64,000 bases of DNA, from NCBI RefSeq assembly GCF_000150275.1, contig NW_002060946.1, positions 158,678 to 222,677 on the forward strand. The letters are read 5' to 3'. Under the pieces are notes generated by a model. It saw only the letters and a program-made list of their open reading frames with translations. It searched no databases and was not told the origin of the DNA. Source of the stretch: Trichoplax adhaerens. Taxonomy: Eukaryota; Placozoa; Uniplacotomia; Trichoplacea; Trichoplacidae. Of this stretch, positions 11,307 to 26,778 are shown piece after piece. Each line of letters starts with the position of its first letter. Within the stretch, counting starts at the first letter, position 1. A program made the position numbers and the translations under genes.

Positions 11307-14300
11307 ATGGCGGCAGGAAAGCGCATTAGTTGTATTTTAATCGATCTTAGTGGAACATTACACGTTGAAAACCAAGTTATTGCAGGATCTATCGAAGCAC
11401 TGGACAGGTTAGAATTGGCTTAACTAAACTGTTCAACTACAGTTGATTTGAATGCATTGCTGGACTTGCATGCCCAGTTACTTTCATAAGTAAATACAGT
11501 ACTTTAATCCTGGATCAATTAATTATATTTTCTGTTGAAGGGTGATGAAAGACCCATCATGAATGTATTGTTGTTCGTCAGCGAAAGATATTTTCAGTGA
11601 AAAATGCGATGGATGCTTGCAAACGATCTTTTTCAGTTTTTTTTCCATAGTACGTAATTTTACGGGATATGGATATCGTTCATTGAATTTATGCTCCACT
11701 CCTAACAGGTCATTTCACCCTGACGTCTGAAACGGTCAAACGTAACAGTTCTTGACACCAACGCACTTCAATCCGCCTCCAATTCAGATTTCATGTCATA
11801 GAGTTTTACCACTGTGAATTGAAATTTAAACCAATTAATCGTAGCTAAAAAAAGTTCAATAACTTCCATTTCTATACTAAATTATCCTTCATGGCCAAGG
11901 ATGCAACGGTATTTGTACAGTATGATATTTAATTTTTTGTTATTGTTATTGCTTTTATGATACCGCAGCCATCACAGACTACTTAAATGTTGTGAGTAGT
12001 GTCTCCTTCCGTCATTCAATCGTTGACATACGCAGTGAAATCAGCCTGATTGAAGTATGTCGGCTGCTCGCTTACACTGCAATGCCAACTGCAATGCGTC
12101 GACGTAGATTGAGCAACCGATAAAGCGTTCCATCAAAGTACATGTTGAACTAATTATACAATATGGTTAAGCAACTATCCATTTCTTATGCTTTTAATTA
12201 ATTTATACCGTAACGAATCCTCGCTGTGCAGCTTTCGTTTTTTTCTTTTCAAAATTCAATTCGATAAAATTGCAATATCGAGTGCTGGTAAAGGGCGACA
12301 TATTACACTCACCACTGGTTCTAACGATGCTAGAAAGCATACTGATATTTTTAGTATCATGCTGTCAGTCCTAATCATGCATGATATTCCGATATGTTCT
12401 GAAGTGTTATATCATCCACTCTCATAGTGCAGTATATAGCAATGTTTTGCCAAACAAAATGGTGTTAGAATGCGTAAACTTGGTGGACTGTACAGTACTT
12501 AGTTTCTATTTCATAAAAGAGTATTGATCCAATTTATGCCGAACTGCAGTTCTTGAGGTTGATTGATTACCTTCTGTACAGGCATGGAAAACAGTACTGG
12601 AAGAAGACTTCTCCTGTAGTGGTCCTTGATATTTTGAAATGATTTCACACCGTATCTGTTTCAACTGTTTAGCGTGGATAATAATAATAATAATAATAAT
12701 ATTTAAAGTGAAATAGTGCTGCATAGGTTTGTAACCTTGCAGTTCACGAAGGATCAGGGGTTATTTCTTTAGCATCAAACTTGATGAAGGAATTGGTTTT
12801 AGATGGCCGATTGGCGATGCATAAATTTTTGTCAATGTTCCACAATTCAAATCCCAATTGCAACAATGTCACTACTTCGCAAGTTTCCGTTATACATAAA
12901 TAGATATTAATTCGTATACTATATAAATTAGACGTACGAGCAAATTATTACTTTGTTTTATTGTCAGCTGCTATGATTGAAAACACAACATTTATAAAAG
13001 AATATCGTTTAAATATCTTACTACAGTACTTTTATCTACAGTATTGCTCCTTCACTCTCTATATTTGTAAGTATTGCTTAACGTATGTAATAGGCAATAA
13101 GTATACGCTCATTCTGGTGCTCCTTCTTCTTCATGACTGTATCAAGAAGTAACGCACCCATACCGTGAAATGGATTTTATTGACTGCGAGTTCAGTTCTA
13201 AATTGCTGATCGGAACTTTAGGTAGCGCCATTTTAAAAAATTTTAAAGATTTCTACCTCACGTAATAATTCGTACTCGTAATACTTCAATAGTAATGAGT
13301 GCAATGAATTCATTAATGAATGGGGTAATACTTTGTGTTCGGTTGTTATGTCAGCTTAAGCGTTCAATGTTTAATAATTAATTATAATTGCTATTTAGGT
13401 ACGCTATGTTACAATGCATGATTTAATGAAGCTATTTTATACAAGGTTTTATATACACCTTCTACAAACACACTACTGTGTTGCAGCAAGCACCGTACGA
13501 CCAATCTTAATTTTCGACAATTTTGTTCCTTACTACAACACGGACTACCCTTTTATTTAATTTAATTTAATTGTGCATACTAGCCTGTAAATTACGTCGT
13601 ATATCATTATATTTTCATGGTATACAACTACGCATTCATGTTAGTTTGAATTGTACGTGTAGACTTTTAGAATGAACAAAGTAAGGCAGATAGAACGACA
13701 TATTCCTCAATTTAAAACTATCGAGACTTTTTTAGAGATGGCGTAGCCAATCTTATAAATTGTTAATGACAAGATTAAGTATAAGGCACCATTCTGCTTT
13801 GTTCTTTTTTCCTTTTAATAATAATAATAGCTTATGGTCGAATAGCACCCTACACAAAACAGTCATAGCTAACATATGATCAGTATCTGGCCTATCACTT
13901 TTCATTTTACACTTTTTACACTTGGGAGTTTTAGTTTATTTTTACCTTAATATACTGTATTACTAGTAATGGGCTTTTACTGAAGGCTGTACTGTAATTG
14001 TACTGTGTATGTGTTACGCATAGTTTACATAGTGATAGGTAATACTGTAATTACAAGTAAGCACTTATCTCCTTTTATCAAGTCTTTACAATTTTGTTTG
14101 CAAACTAAGTTGAAGCACGCATAGCTTCAGTATTATAGAATCTTGATTAATAATCTAGATAATGGACTGTACCTGCAAACGAAAATAATATAATCATAAA
14201 ACCGAATTTTAGCTTGTTAACTCCATGGCTATGAACTTGATTAATTTTACAGCGTTTGCAAATCAATAATTGTTTACCTACTGTACTTTGCCCTTACCTT

Positions 14301-17162
14301 ATACGCGTACAGTAGTTACTCACAGACATTGATTACGATCATTTATACATTTATAAAGCCATTAAACTTACGCAAAGATGCAAATAAATTTAAAAACAAT
14401 CAGCTTTTATTGTTTTTATAGACATAAAACTAATTATAATGTCGCTAAACTGAAGCTATAAAGATCCTAATTTGAGTTTCTACGCACCATGCGTACAATA
14501 TCGATTAGATTATTTAATTAATTAGTATTTATTTACGCTTCTCACAATCGTATATTGATAATAATTATATTCAATATAACTTAATTATCATCCTCTTATG
14601 GCACATAATTACACATCAGCAAAATCTTCTTTAATTCATATTACTATCATGTACAGTATTTTACCAGTAATATTTTCACTGCTGGTTTGTAATGTATGTG
14701 TTAAACAAAGACTCTATATATGTAATATTTAATCGGATAGTAATCATAATTTAACATACTGTACAGTATACTGCCTATTACACTGCTGACGATGATTTGA
14801 TCAGATAGTAATAATCAAAGTAAAATTGAATTAAATTAAATTACTCTAATGTATTGCCTTTTCTAATGGAAAATGACAACACACACTTGTATACGGTACG
14901 ATACTAGTATAAGATTTCTCCACTACTAAAATTTCATTCATCCAACGTTTTTACTCATCGTTGCTCTGTTGTGCCTGCTTAACATAACCATGAAACATGA
15001 CAGCTTGATTTTATATTAATTTGATGACGGAAATTATTATGCTAATATTTAAGACTGTAACTTCGCCTTGGACTTTTCAACTCTTATACAGTAATTTGTA
15101 ATTCATTAAAAAATGCCATAGTACATGAAATGAATTACCATGTCACCAAAACAGTTCTTATACAATAAATAAATTTTTATGAACAAGTACATGCAAGACA
15201 TTAAACTAGCTGTGTGTTTAAAATGCATTACTGGATTACTTAGGTAATTTAGCAACTTTGCCAAATCAATCTTACGATAACATATCGCACTTACTACTGG
15301 TCTATATGTACGTCTTACCTACACAGAATGGTCGAGAATCGTGAATTAGTTATGAAGTATAAAGATATTTACAGTTAATTAAAACTGCTCATGGTACTCC
15401 ACCTTCAAGTACGGTTTCTTGTCCAATGTTAAATTTCTAACCAGCATAGAAAGAACAAATAAACAGCCTTTTCTTTCATTTAATTTTGTTTTACCATGAT
15501 ATTCTGAGAGTCGATGATGGAATGTGAAATGTGCAAATCTAAATCAGTAATATTATTCCCCCATTGTAATAGTGACTATCATAACAATTATGAACTAATG
15601 TAAAAAGTTAATTATAGTGTTACGATGTAGTGCAGTCCATCATTTAAATGCATTACATAAAAGCTTGGATTTACGTCTAATTAACGTACTGAACGTTCAT
15701 ATGTTCATACAGCTGTAACAGGTTAATTAAAGTAACGCAATGAGTAATTATTGGATTGTATTTTGTTAAAGATTGCGAAGGACCAACCTAAAGTTGAGAT
15801 TTGTTACGAACACAACGAAAGAATCGAAACGACTTCTTGTTGATCGACTAAATAATTTAGGATTTGGCGTTCGAACAGAGGAGATTTTTACATCTTTAAC
15901 TGCTGCTAAGATTATGGTATTAAAGAACAATATTAGACCTATGCTAATGCTGCAGCCCGAAGCAAGAGAAGACTTTCAAGGTAGAACCATATTACCGACT
16001 TTTTCGTAATTGTGTCTCAAAATGAAACATAAAATTTTGGCCATATTCAATGTCGAACATTCTCGATAAATAAAGGTACTTGATTCTTATATATAATTAT
16101 AGATGTTCCTACAAGCAACCCAAATGGTGTATTGGTTGGCTTATCGCCAGACTCATTCAATTACCAAACTATGAACGAGGCCTTTCGGTACATCTAAGTA
16201 CAGAATCTTCTGACTAATAAACAGTCCAATTAAATTTCACCTCCATCTTTCTATGATACTATTCATATTATATTTGAAAGTATAGACCTGAAGACTTATC
16301 TTGTAGCTTTTATTAATTCATTTTAATTAAGCCATCGTTTGATATTATTGGAAGTTTATGTACTATATAATACTAATACTGAATAGTTATACTTCAGAAT
16401 TGATTTAGCTGTAGTATACTTAGCTCTGATGGCGAATGGATACTTTCCTTTCTTATTGCATATACTGCTAAAATTTTAGTATTAATTTGCACTGTATTTA
16501 CTGAATTATTTTATGCTTTCTTATATCTAGAATCTTAGGTAATGCTGGATCTCTGATTGCAGTTCACAAAGGACGATACTATAAAACTCTTGAAGGGCTA
16601 TCGTTAGGCCCTGGACCGTTTGTATCTGCTTTGGAGTATGCTACTGGAGTTGAAGCTAAAGTCGTTGGCAAGCCTCAAAGCAATTTCTTTCAGTCAGCAC
16701 TAGAAAGCGTTGACGGACTAGCTGATGAAACCATAATGATTGGTGATGTGAGTACACAAAATAAACGGTGGTTAACGATACTGCTATGCAATACGAATCC
16801 TTTAATTTACTAACTCATAACAGAAGTTGTACCGTTTACTTCGTAGTAATCAAGTTTATTTAATTTCACGAATTGGTTAACGAATAAATCTTATTTTATG
16901 CCTTGGCAGGATATCAGAGACGATATTGGTGGAGCACAGGCTATCGGCATGAGAGGAATCCTTGTAAAGACGGGTGAATACATAACATAATTCCTCCTAA
17001 AGCTAGTATCTTTTATTCGTTAGCCTTACCTAAAGGTAATTTTACTTTATTACTTAAATAGGTAAATATCGAGAGGGCGATGAATCAGCTCATGGTATTA
17101 AACCTTTCGCGGTTTGTGATAAATTCGTTGATGCAGTAGACATGATTATAGAACTGTTGTAA
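11307..17162 (+). CDS. HDHD2: HAD-like hydrolase domain-containing protein 2 (HDHD2)
   Basis: Member of the haloacid dehalogenase phosphatase superfamily; the physiological substrate of HDHD2 is not well established. Exons 11307..11407, 15772..15980, 16103..16187, 16531..16747, 16910..16973 and 17062..17162 give 258 residues, about one fewer than the human protein. Motif I is [10 protein letters not shown], where the usual second Asp is Ser, as in the family. Motif II lies in [12 protein letters not shown], motif III Lys in VVGKPQ, and motif IV acidic residues in [14 protein letters not shown], which is split by intron 4. The cap region includes [18 protein letters not shown]. The first intron is 4364 bases, far longer than the others. 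The ATG at 11307 has MAAGKRIS after it, as in homologues. Convergent with ferrochelatase. Confidence 0.93.
11408..15771 (+). other. Long first intron of HDHD2
   Basis: No nested gene is supported. The sequence is AT-rich with short simple repeats, such as ATAATAATA near 12680-12702 and TTTAATTTAATTTAATT near 13555. Short open frames here lack family similarity. Confidence 0.6.
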
Positions 17163-17594
17163 CGTAGCAAATATATTTGAAACCAGCATCAAGAGAATTA
17201 TTGATATTAATGCATCACTTCTAAAAGCGATTAAAATTCTAGTGTACTTATCACTCAAATATATACTCCTATAAGCTATAATATTGATAGTAGAATATAT
17301 AACATTAGGCTGTAATAGTAATTTTGCGTTTAAGAGTAGATGTACTTTCGCTATGCTACAACAAATGATGCAATCTTTATATTGTATTACAAACACTAGA
17401 ACTTTTAGTATAACCTAATTGTAAATACTATGTAAATTATATAATATCAAGCTAGACGAATTCCTTCATGTGGTTTTAGATAAAAACGATTACGATGAAG
17501 TGATAGTGGAAAGTAGAATACTTTAGCAGCAATACATTGTCAATTTTATGGTTTCAGACTGATAATTTCCGAGTATAGTAAGTTAAGTTTAATA

Positions 17595-17816
17595 GTTGTT
17601 AATTATTGTTATTATGAAAAAATTTCCGCCTGAAATTATTCTAAAGAGTTTTTAAAGTCCGCCCGCTACATTAAATATTTTACAGTTTATTACAACTCAA
17701 GTTTCACAGTTGTTAATTATTATTATTGTGAAGAAATTTTTACGCCTGAAATTTATTCTAAAAAATTCTTAAAGTCCACCCGTTATATTAAATACTTTAC
17801 AGTTTATTACAACTTG
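17595..17816 (+). repeat. Imperfect tandem duplication, about 114 bases x 2
   Basis: Both copies contain gttgttaattatt, cgcctgaaat, aaagtcc followed by gcccg or acccg, and acagtttattacaact. They lie in the 3' flank of HDHD2. Confidence 0.75.
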
Positions 17817-17994
17817 CACAAGTAGAAATTCAAGTCAAAGAGTATATTGCACATATTAATTTACTAATATTAAAATTTCTTGCTAGGACATTTTCTATAA
17901 GCAAATAAGTTTTCGTCTAAAATGCCTATCTAACTAATTATGTATGTATAATAGAAAATATAGAAATCTGTACTTCTTAGAGACCCGAAATTAA

Positions 17995-18012
17995 AATAAA
18001 AGAATTTTTATT
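17995..18012. terminator. Back-to-back poly(A) signals between HDHD2 and FECH
   Basis: AATAAA on the plus strand (17995-18000) and AATAAA on the minus strand (18012-18007) sit in one short imperfect palindrome, aataaaagaatttttatt. The minus-strand copy is 160 bases past the FECH stop; the plus-strand copy is more than 800 bases past the HDHD2 stop, so its use by HDHD2 is less sure. Confidence 0.5.
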
Positions 18013-18171
18013 GATAACATCTGTTACGAATTTATGCACAAATGACAAATCTGATCGAATATGACAAATATCATGTATAGTTTGGACTATGAAAACACTG
18101 TTTAATGCTTAAAGAGCCATCAATTTGATGGTGTAAGATTTTACTATATTACTTAGTACAGCTCTAAATTG

Positions 18172-21068
18172 CTAAGAATCTTCACTACATTGATTCGTAA
18201 AAAATTGCTTAGCCGATGCACAAATTGGGTTAACACACATTGGACACCTCAAAGCGAACTGGCGCGTAGAAAGTTGACCAGATTTTAGATGCTTTGCAAC
18301 AATATCTGCTAAGGCACTGATGAATAATGGGCTATCGTTTAATGATTCAGCCCTTATAATATTTTTAATTCCGCACTTAGTAGCTAATTCGTCGATATAT
18401 TCTATATCTAACTCGTATAAAGTTTCGATGTGATCAGAAGTAAAAGCTATTGGCACTAATAACAAGTTCTTTTCATTAGTTCTCGCAAAACCTTTGATCG
18501 AATCATCGGTTTGAGGTCCTAACCACGGTAAAGGACCAACCTAAGAAGCAATTTTAAATTGCCATTTAGAAAAATTACGCTACCAAACGGTTACAAAGTA
18601 TCAATGATATGGGAAGTTTCCATTACCTTCGACTGCCATACAAGGCGATAAGGATGAGAATGATTTAATGCTTCCATAACTCTTTCTACTGTAGATGCAA
18701 CCTCTAACGGGTAAGGATCACCACGATTAACAACCTGTAATTAACATAAAATTGTCAGCCCACTAACCTACCGTGGAATACAGCAAGCAATGTTTGCAAG
18801 TGATAGTTTCATAAAAACGTTACGTTAGGTAGGTGAAAATCGAGCTCTTTAATCAACAAAAGGTTACAATTTTTCTATCGCAGCTATGATGGATGGATCG
18901 AAACTGCATTAGAACTTACTGACATAGGCAAAGAATGAGCTGAAAACAATATTACGACATCGTCTCTCGTATTTTCAGGGAATTGCTCTATCCCTTTACG
19001 AATATTTGCTGCAAAAGCCTGCGTCAATAAAAACAGCTGACGTTATAGGCAAGACTATTAATTTTGAATGATCAATAGAGATGTTTAAAATTTGTTAAAT
19101 TTAACCTTAATTAATCCTGGATGCGTTGGCCATCGATCGATGAGACTCCAACGAATATTGCTAGGATTTTTATTGACATAACGATAGATAGCATTGATAC
19201 TACTTCCAGTAGTAGAGCAGGAATATTGTGGATACTGTGTAAAAGCAACTACTCTAGAAATCCCATCGCTAACATAAACAGAAACTTTCTTTAGTCAACT
19301 AATAATGAGGAATATAGAGAAAGATACTGTCTGTAAATTTTTGTAGTCAAGACTATGGAGGCTATGATCGATGAATAAAGCCGTCATGTAAAAGTCATAC
19401 AATGTATGAGTCTTAAAAATGGTAATTTCAGAAACATATTACTTAAATACTAGTAACTAAACATTCTAAAGAATATACGATAATAATGAGAAGCATCACT
19501 GACCTGATAATCTGATCGATGGCGTCTTCTGTTAGTGGGTTGGCGTACCTAAAACCAATGTAATGCTTATGGGGTGCTGCAAAATGACATAAAATCAATC
19601 AACAACGGTTGCATAGTATCTAAATCTAATAGCTGAGTCCTAACACATCACTGATTGTTTTTTTTTAAGTATTTAACTAAAATTACGAATTTCAAAATTA
19701 TGCATTAATCTATAAGACTTGAATACGCAAGAAAATGTATATATATACTAGTAGTAAGGACTGGCTAAAGTATTGAAGTGCCTTCCAGCTAGGCTATTGT
19801 AAAATTCTGGCAACATTCATACCGGACTCTGGACAAACTTCATCCAATATTTTACACATTGCCTCTCCTTGCTTAGTCGTCCACATTCGAATTGGAGATC
19901 CGCCACCAATTTTCTTATATTGTTCCTGAATTTTGGGAGTTCTTCGCTTTGCAATCCATGGCGCAAGTTGACTATAATTACGACAAGACAGTTGAAGCAA
20001 ATATTAATACAACCATTGGTATTTAAATCTGCGTACGAAAGGCTAATACGCATGTATGTACTAGTGCATGCTTATCGATATCAATTTGGGATGATAGAAT
20101 TTTACTCCTATTTTCTTTCATTACTAAAATTCAAAATAGGAACCATTATCTGAAATATAGACGCACATACGTACCTCTGTGCAGGTAATGGAATCAAATC
20201 TTTATCCATAAACAATCTCAGTAAGAAATCGTGTACGTCTTCCGTTTTCTCTGGACCACCCAAATTAAGCATCATAATAGCGGTTTTTGGTTTTCTGTAA
20301 AGTTAACCTTTATCAGTGCTAATACGAGTACTTTAACTTGGCATTTGTGCAAGTTCGACTCTACTACGTACAAGCATTAGCTATGTATATATACTAACTT
20401 CAGTTATTAGTAGATATATCAGTACATATACAGTAGTACCGGAAACTGGACAGTGGACATCTTACATGCAGGGTAGCTAAGCAAAGCAATGTCTAGAACT
20501 TTAGCTAGCATATAAGCCAAATACTAAGCCATAGGTATAGAGTAGATAAACTTTTAATACGTGTATTTTCCGATCATCGTGAATCTGTAGGACGTACACG
20601 AGACTAAACTCGTAAGAAGTGCCGAAGAGTATGATAAATACAATCTTTATCAAACTATAGCAGTTGATTCGGTTACTCATACCTCCCTTAACCTATGAAA
20701 GGGGATTAATTTGGCCATCAGGTTAATACAATATAACTGATACAAGCGATAGCTGTACTAAATTCCATTGCATAACATAACTCAGGGACGACAATAAAAT
20801 ATACATAGTAGGCCTGATTACTCAGTACTGTTAATATTTGTTATCCGATGAATCACACCGTCATTGTACACTAAAATAATCCTTACTCGTACCAGTACAG
20901 CCTTAGTTAATAGCTACGTGTTCGATACTGCATTGGCATTAATAATATCATACGCAATTATACTAAATAAGGAACTTACACATGGCTGGAGTTTGTAAGA
21001 GTTCTTGTAGACGTTAACCAGCTAGAATTAACGATGAAACGGCCGATTGAAGCTTGACGCGAGAGCAT
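18172..21068 (-). CDS. FECH: Ferrochelatase, mitochondrial, with C-terminal [2Fe-2S] motif
   Basis: Inserts ferrous iron into protoporphyrin IX, the last step of haem synthesis, on the matrix side of the inner membrane. Minus-strand exons: 21068..20980, 20294..20175, 19971..19823, 19576..19504, 19268..19106, 19018..18920, 18734..18627 and 18540..18172; all phases join to give 389 residues. Exon 1 encodes an Arg/Ser-rich presequence beginning [16 protein letters not shown], with a perfect GTAAGT donor. Core motifs are [52 protein letters not shown]-like [37 protein letters not shown] (catalytic His) and [12 protein letters not shown]. The terminus carries CPMCVNPIC, three of the four cluster cysteines; the fourth is the Cys in YSCSTTG. 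This cluster is typical of animal ferrochelatases. Nothing is missing. Confidence 0.95.
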
Positions 21069-21984
21069 TTTAAGGTACTATTTGCATACTAATCCTGCAA
21101 AGAGCGAAAATTGATAATCTACATTAGCTCGTGCCACATGCATTCCGAAGATGGCGAATTAATACATATAGCAGTTAAGAGAATATTCTAGCGAACGATA
21201 ATTCTATGCCTGAACACAGTAAATATAATATAGGCCTATCTCTACAGTATATTCCTTAATATGATGTGATCAATGCAATCGATATCAAAAGCATATTGGT
21301 CCTTTAGTAGCTACTATTCTATTTATACTATCGTACTCTACGTAGATGGAGTGGAGTATAAAAGGCAGTAACTCGATTGTGAATGAGGAGCGGCGGCGTT
21401 GCTCTTAAAGCCTGAAAGGATTTATCTAACTGTATGAGTGCGTACAACCATGCAATGTACTTCTAGAAAGTTGTGTTGCAAATACACTTAAATGAATTTT
21501 ATTCAATCGGTACAGATCCTGTAGTACTTCATAACATCGGATGATCGCGTTCTTCTTTCTTCTGTACTTCACTTTCTGTACTCTTGTACTTTCTTCTGTA
21601 TACTCTTGTAGACTCAAGGTGCAGTTCGCGTATAAACTATTTTGTTGCTTGCATTTGACGTTAAGGTGTGATTTGGAGTTGAATTGCCTTCTACCAAGTT
21701 ATGCCGACCATTGTATGCGATCCATTGATTACAGTAATTGTAAGCGATCGAATTTATCAACGCCATACTGGGCAGGTAGTTCATTTTGAATTCTCACCTG
21801 ATTTATTTGAATGATGGCTGGTATTGGGATTAGAGTCGATCCTTTCTCGTGGCTCAATTAGGTAGCAATAACTTTCTTGGTAGGGCATCACTACGTCAAC
21901 CGAGTCTAGTATGACTGTTCTAGCTGTCATAGAGGCAAGAAGAATCAGCAGTGTGTCATGCGCAGTAACAATCTATAGTCTTGC

Positions 21985-22200
21985 AGTACAGTGCAGTACT
22001 GTCCACTGTCCAGTACAGTACAGTACAGTACAGTACAGTACTGTACTGTACGTCTGTCTGTACTATACATACACACTGTACACTTTTTAGTGTACAGTAC
22101 TGTACAGTGTACAGTACAGTACACAGTATTCTAGCACAGTACTGTACACTGTAGCATACAGTACAGTGTATAGTACTGTACTGTACGCATACTACAGTAC
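21985..22200. repeat. GTACAGTAC/TACTGTAC palindromic repeat island
   Basis: Runs of the overlapping palindromes TACTGTACAGTA and GTACAGTAC, at points perfect five-base repeats of CAGTA. They end about 190 bases upstream of the HINT1 TATA box. Confidence 0.85.
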
Positions 22201-22390
22201 AACATACTGTGCGGTACTGTACGGTACTGCTCGGTTTTCTTTCTTTTCTACCACTCTGGTGACAAATATTCCTACTGTACGCCAGTCATTATTGCCAAGT
22301 TTAGTCAGTAGTCTAGTGGTCAGAATGTTGGGCAACAGTACAATAGACTTGTACTACACTGTATACTGTACTGTATAGAAAAAGGGACTG

Positions 22391-22398
22391 TATAAAAA
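22391..22398 (+). promoter_or_regulatory. TATA box of HINT1
   Basis: TATAAAAA lies 53 bases upstream of the HINT1 ATG, leaving room for a transcription start near 22420 and a short leader. The ATG context (cagtcaccATGG) is strong. Confidence 0.7.
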
Positions 22399-22443
22399 GC
22401 ACCTTGACGCATCATCGTCATTGCTCCATCTTTCGCAGTCACC

Positions 22444-24446
<2,003 letters not shown>

Positions 24447-24628
24447 CTGCTATACTGTACGCTGGTAGCAAGAGTCAAAAAGTTTGTATTACATGTGAAT
24501 TGCAGCCGTTGTTATTGACTCTAATATCAATGCGCTATCACAAACTGATAATCTAACATAGTTCAAAAGTTATTGTCTTAGATCTAGCCTTGCAGTGTGA
24601 TACAAACGCATTTTTAAGATAAAAACTC

Positions 24629-24634
24629 AATAAA
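24629..24634 (+). terminator. Poly(A) signal of HINT1
   Basis: AATAAA 183 bases after the HINT1 stop, shortly before the convergent RPS27 signal. Confidence 0.65.
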
Positions 24635-24677
24635 TATTCCAAAACAAACTTTTGTAGTCACAATATTCAATGCAAAC

Positions 24678-24683
24678 TTTATT
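24678..24683 (-). terminator. Poly(A) signal of RPS27
   Basis: AATAAA on the minus strand, 68 bases beyond the RPS27 stop. The two convergent genes are separated by only about 300 bases. Confidence 0.7.
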
Positions 24684-24750
24684 AAAGCTGCTTCGTAACA
24701 AAATAGTGTACAACAGCCATATCAAGGGCTAATTTCACTTTCTGTACATT

Positions 24751-26734
24751 CTAATGTTGCTTTCTACGGAACGAGCAACCTGAAAGCAGATAAGAATAAC
24801 ATAAGCATTCGCAGTCAGTTTCTATCAACGTTAATGCTAGCAATTTTATCGTACCTTCAGTTAGCCTACATCGCCCACCGGTTGGCTGCGATAAAACGGT
24901 AGAGCAGCTAACACATAAAACTACAGTTTGAGCGTGGCTAAATACCGTCGTTATCTTAAAACATCCTGCAAGTGAAATAATGCCAGTTAAACAAGTCACT
25001 TGACAAGAATTTGGCAATAGAATTTTTACTAACCAGGGCATTTAACATCCATAAAGTAGGAATTAGGGCTTTGCACTAGTCTTTTCAATTTGTGCTTCCT
25101 ACGTTCTTCTTTACGATTCGGGTGTAACAAATCTCGCGGAAGCTATTTGATTATGAATAGTAATCAAAAGTTAAAACGTGCCATACTGTACGTAACTGAC
25201 AATACACAAGTTCAACATAGTAAGATGCGTCAAAATGTAGAAAGTCAATGTCTAATTTCTGACTATAAACTACCGTGATCACCAATACTGTATTACAACA
25301 TTACTGTTGACGTAGTTACGGTATGTTGGTTAAAACTGCGACTTTTCAATCAGACGCAACCTTGCAACACTGCCTCATAAATATCAACGTCGCTGCGACA
25401 CGACAGATACTACCCTAGTACACAATCAAGTTCTGTAAAATTTTGCCCTTCCGCTACGGGCTTACAGGCTACAGTAGAGTCTGTGACTCATCTCCACCTA
25501 ATTTCTGCCAAGCAAATGCACTTTAACTAACCGTTATAGTTCAAAATCGTTAATGTAACTATTTGGTACCCTGTTTCGCAACCATCACGAGATGCAACAT
25601 ACAGTATGAACTGATTCGTGATATTGAACTCAACTAGGCCTTTCGATTCATGCCTCGAGTCATCCTTCGTCAGATTGGTGAAACAGGTATCTAAGAGCAG
25701 GACTAGACAGTACCAGAGTCTCCAAGAGAGAACCTTAAAAATGAATTCAACTAGTTCTTTGCAACGGTAATTGATAAGTAATGTTAGGCCGTATACTCTT
25801 TGCACGATTGTGGTACTGTAATACCCTAGATATATTGTAATGAGACGCTAATAAGGCAACATAAGTAATGCTTTCCAATGCAGTAAAACTACCGTAGTAC
25901 TATCAAGATACTGCTTACAGTCTATACTCAAGCATGTCTAGTTGAATACCGTATCGAGTAGTAAGAAATTATCTACCCGTGACGACTAGACTGTTCGATC
26001 TGTGATGCCACCGACTTATATTACTGATATGAAGTAAAATGACACTTTGCGAACTAACTACAACTCGCTCTACCAGGTACTGTGTGTGGGCTGTATAGAG
26101 CCGACTGCATTACAAATAGATGTTGACGAAATTAATTGGACTCGTAAGCCAAGGCAGGGAATACAGTACTGAGTAAGACTACACTGATTGATATCCATAG
26201 TAAAGTCTGAATAGAACAACTTAGCAAAAATAACACTACCATACACAACATGATTCTATGTACGAGTACCTATGCTAGGTGAAAATTTCGTGTAAAAGCT
26301 TCATTTTGTACACTACTAAAAATGATTGTTTAATTGAAAGAAAATTCTAATGTACTAGAACTAGCAGATATGACTCCTGTATTGGATTTGATCCGATTTA
26401 TTAAATAGTTCATCTTTCACGGCAAATTATTGGCGATCATTTTATCAACTTTTTCGCTGACGATGCACAATGTCTATAGCGACAGGGTGCATCCCTTTGG
26501 CAGTACCGTATCGTGTTTCAATCTTTCATTTCAACAGTATGATCCATTGCAAAACTACACACACAAAACACATGTATTGCGAAGCAATCGAATACAACTA
26601 GTACTTCAATTTTGGTAGAATAGACATAGAAGGCAATGATGACAAGGAATAGGATTTGTAAATTGTAAAAATAACCTTCATCCGCACGCAAATGCAGCGC
26701 AATGATGATTCGAATTTGCTATACTTACAGGCAT
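24751..26734 (-). CDS. RPS27: 40S ribosomal protein S27 (eS27)
   Basis: Small-subunit ribosomal protein with a C4 zinc finger. Minus-strand exons 26734..26729, 25142..25034, 24965..24855 and 24779..24751 give exactly 84 residues, the length of human RPS27. The first coding exon holds only ATG CCT, followed by a GTAAGTAT donor, and is 1586 bases from exon 2. Exon 2 begins [18 protein letters not shown] and contains [16 protein letters not shown]. The zinc ligands are the cysteines of CPGC and CVSC. The last exon encodes CSFRRKQH and the stop. Just upstream of the ATG is a pyrimidine tract, CTTCCTTTTCTTTCC, fitting a 5' TOP element of ribosomal protein genes. Confidence 0.96.
25143..26728 (-). 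other. First intron of RPS27
   Basis: No nested gene or RNA recognised. Introns of ribosomal protein genes often host snoRNAs, but I could not identify box C/D or H/ACA pairs with confidence here. Confidence 0.6.
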
Positions 26735-26752
26735 TTTGACTCCTCGTGCTAC

Positions 26753-26778
26753 CAATAAGGCGGAAAGAAAAGGAAGAT
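26753..26778 (-). promoter_or_regulatory. Candidate 5' TOP pyrimidine tract of RPS27
   Basis: On the minus strand, CTTCCTTTTCTTTCCGCC lies a few tens of bases before the six-base first coding exon. Terminal oligopyrimidine tracts mark ribosomal protein mRNAs for mTOR-dependent translation. The exact transcription start is not known. Confidence 0.55.

Larger units (their letters stand above)
21069..22443. other. Divergent promoter region of FECH and HINT1
   Basis: Contains a plus-strand TATAAAAG (21357-21364) without an obvious gene just downstream, and a dense block of GTACAGTAC palindromes (21985-22200, with scattered copies to 22380). No coding sequence is supported. Confidence 0.5.
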
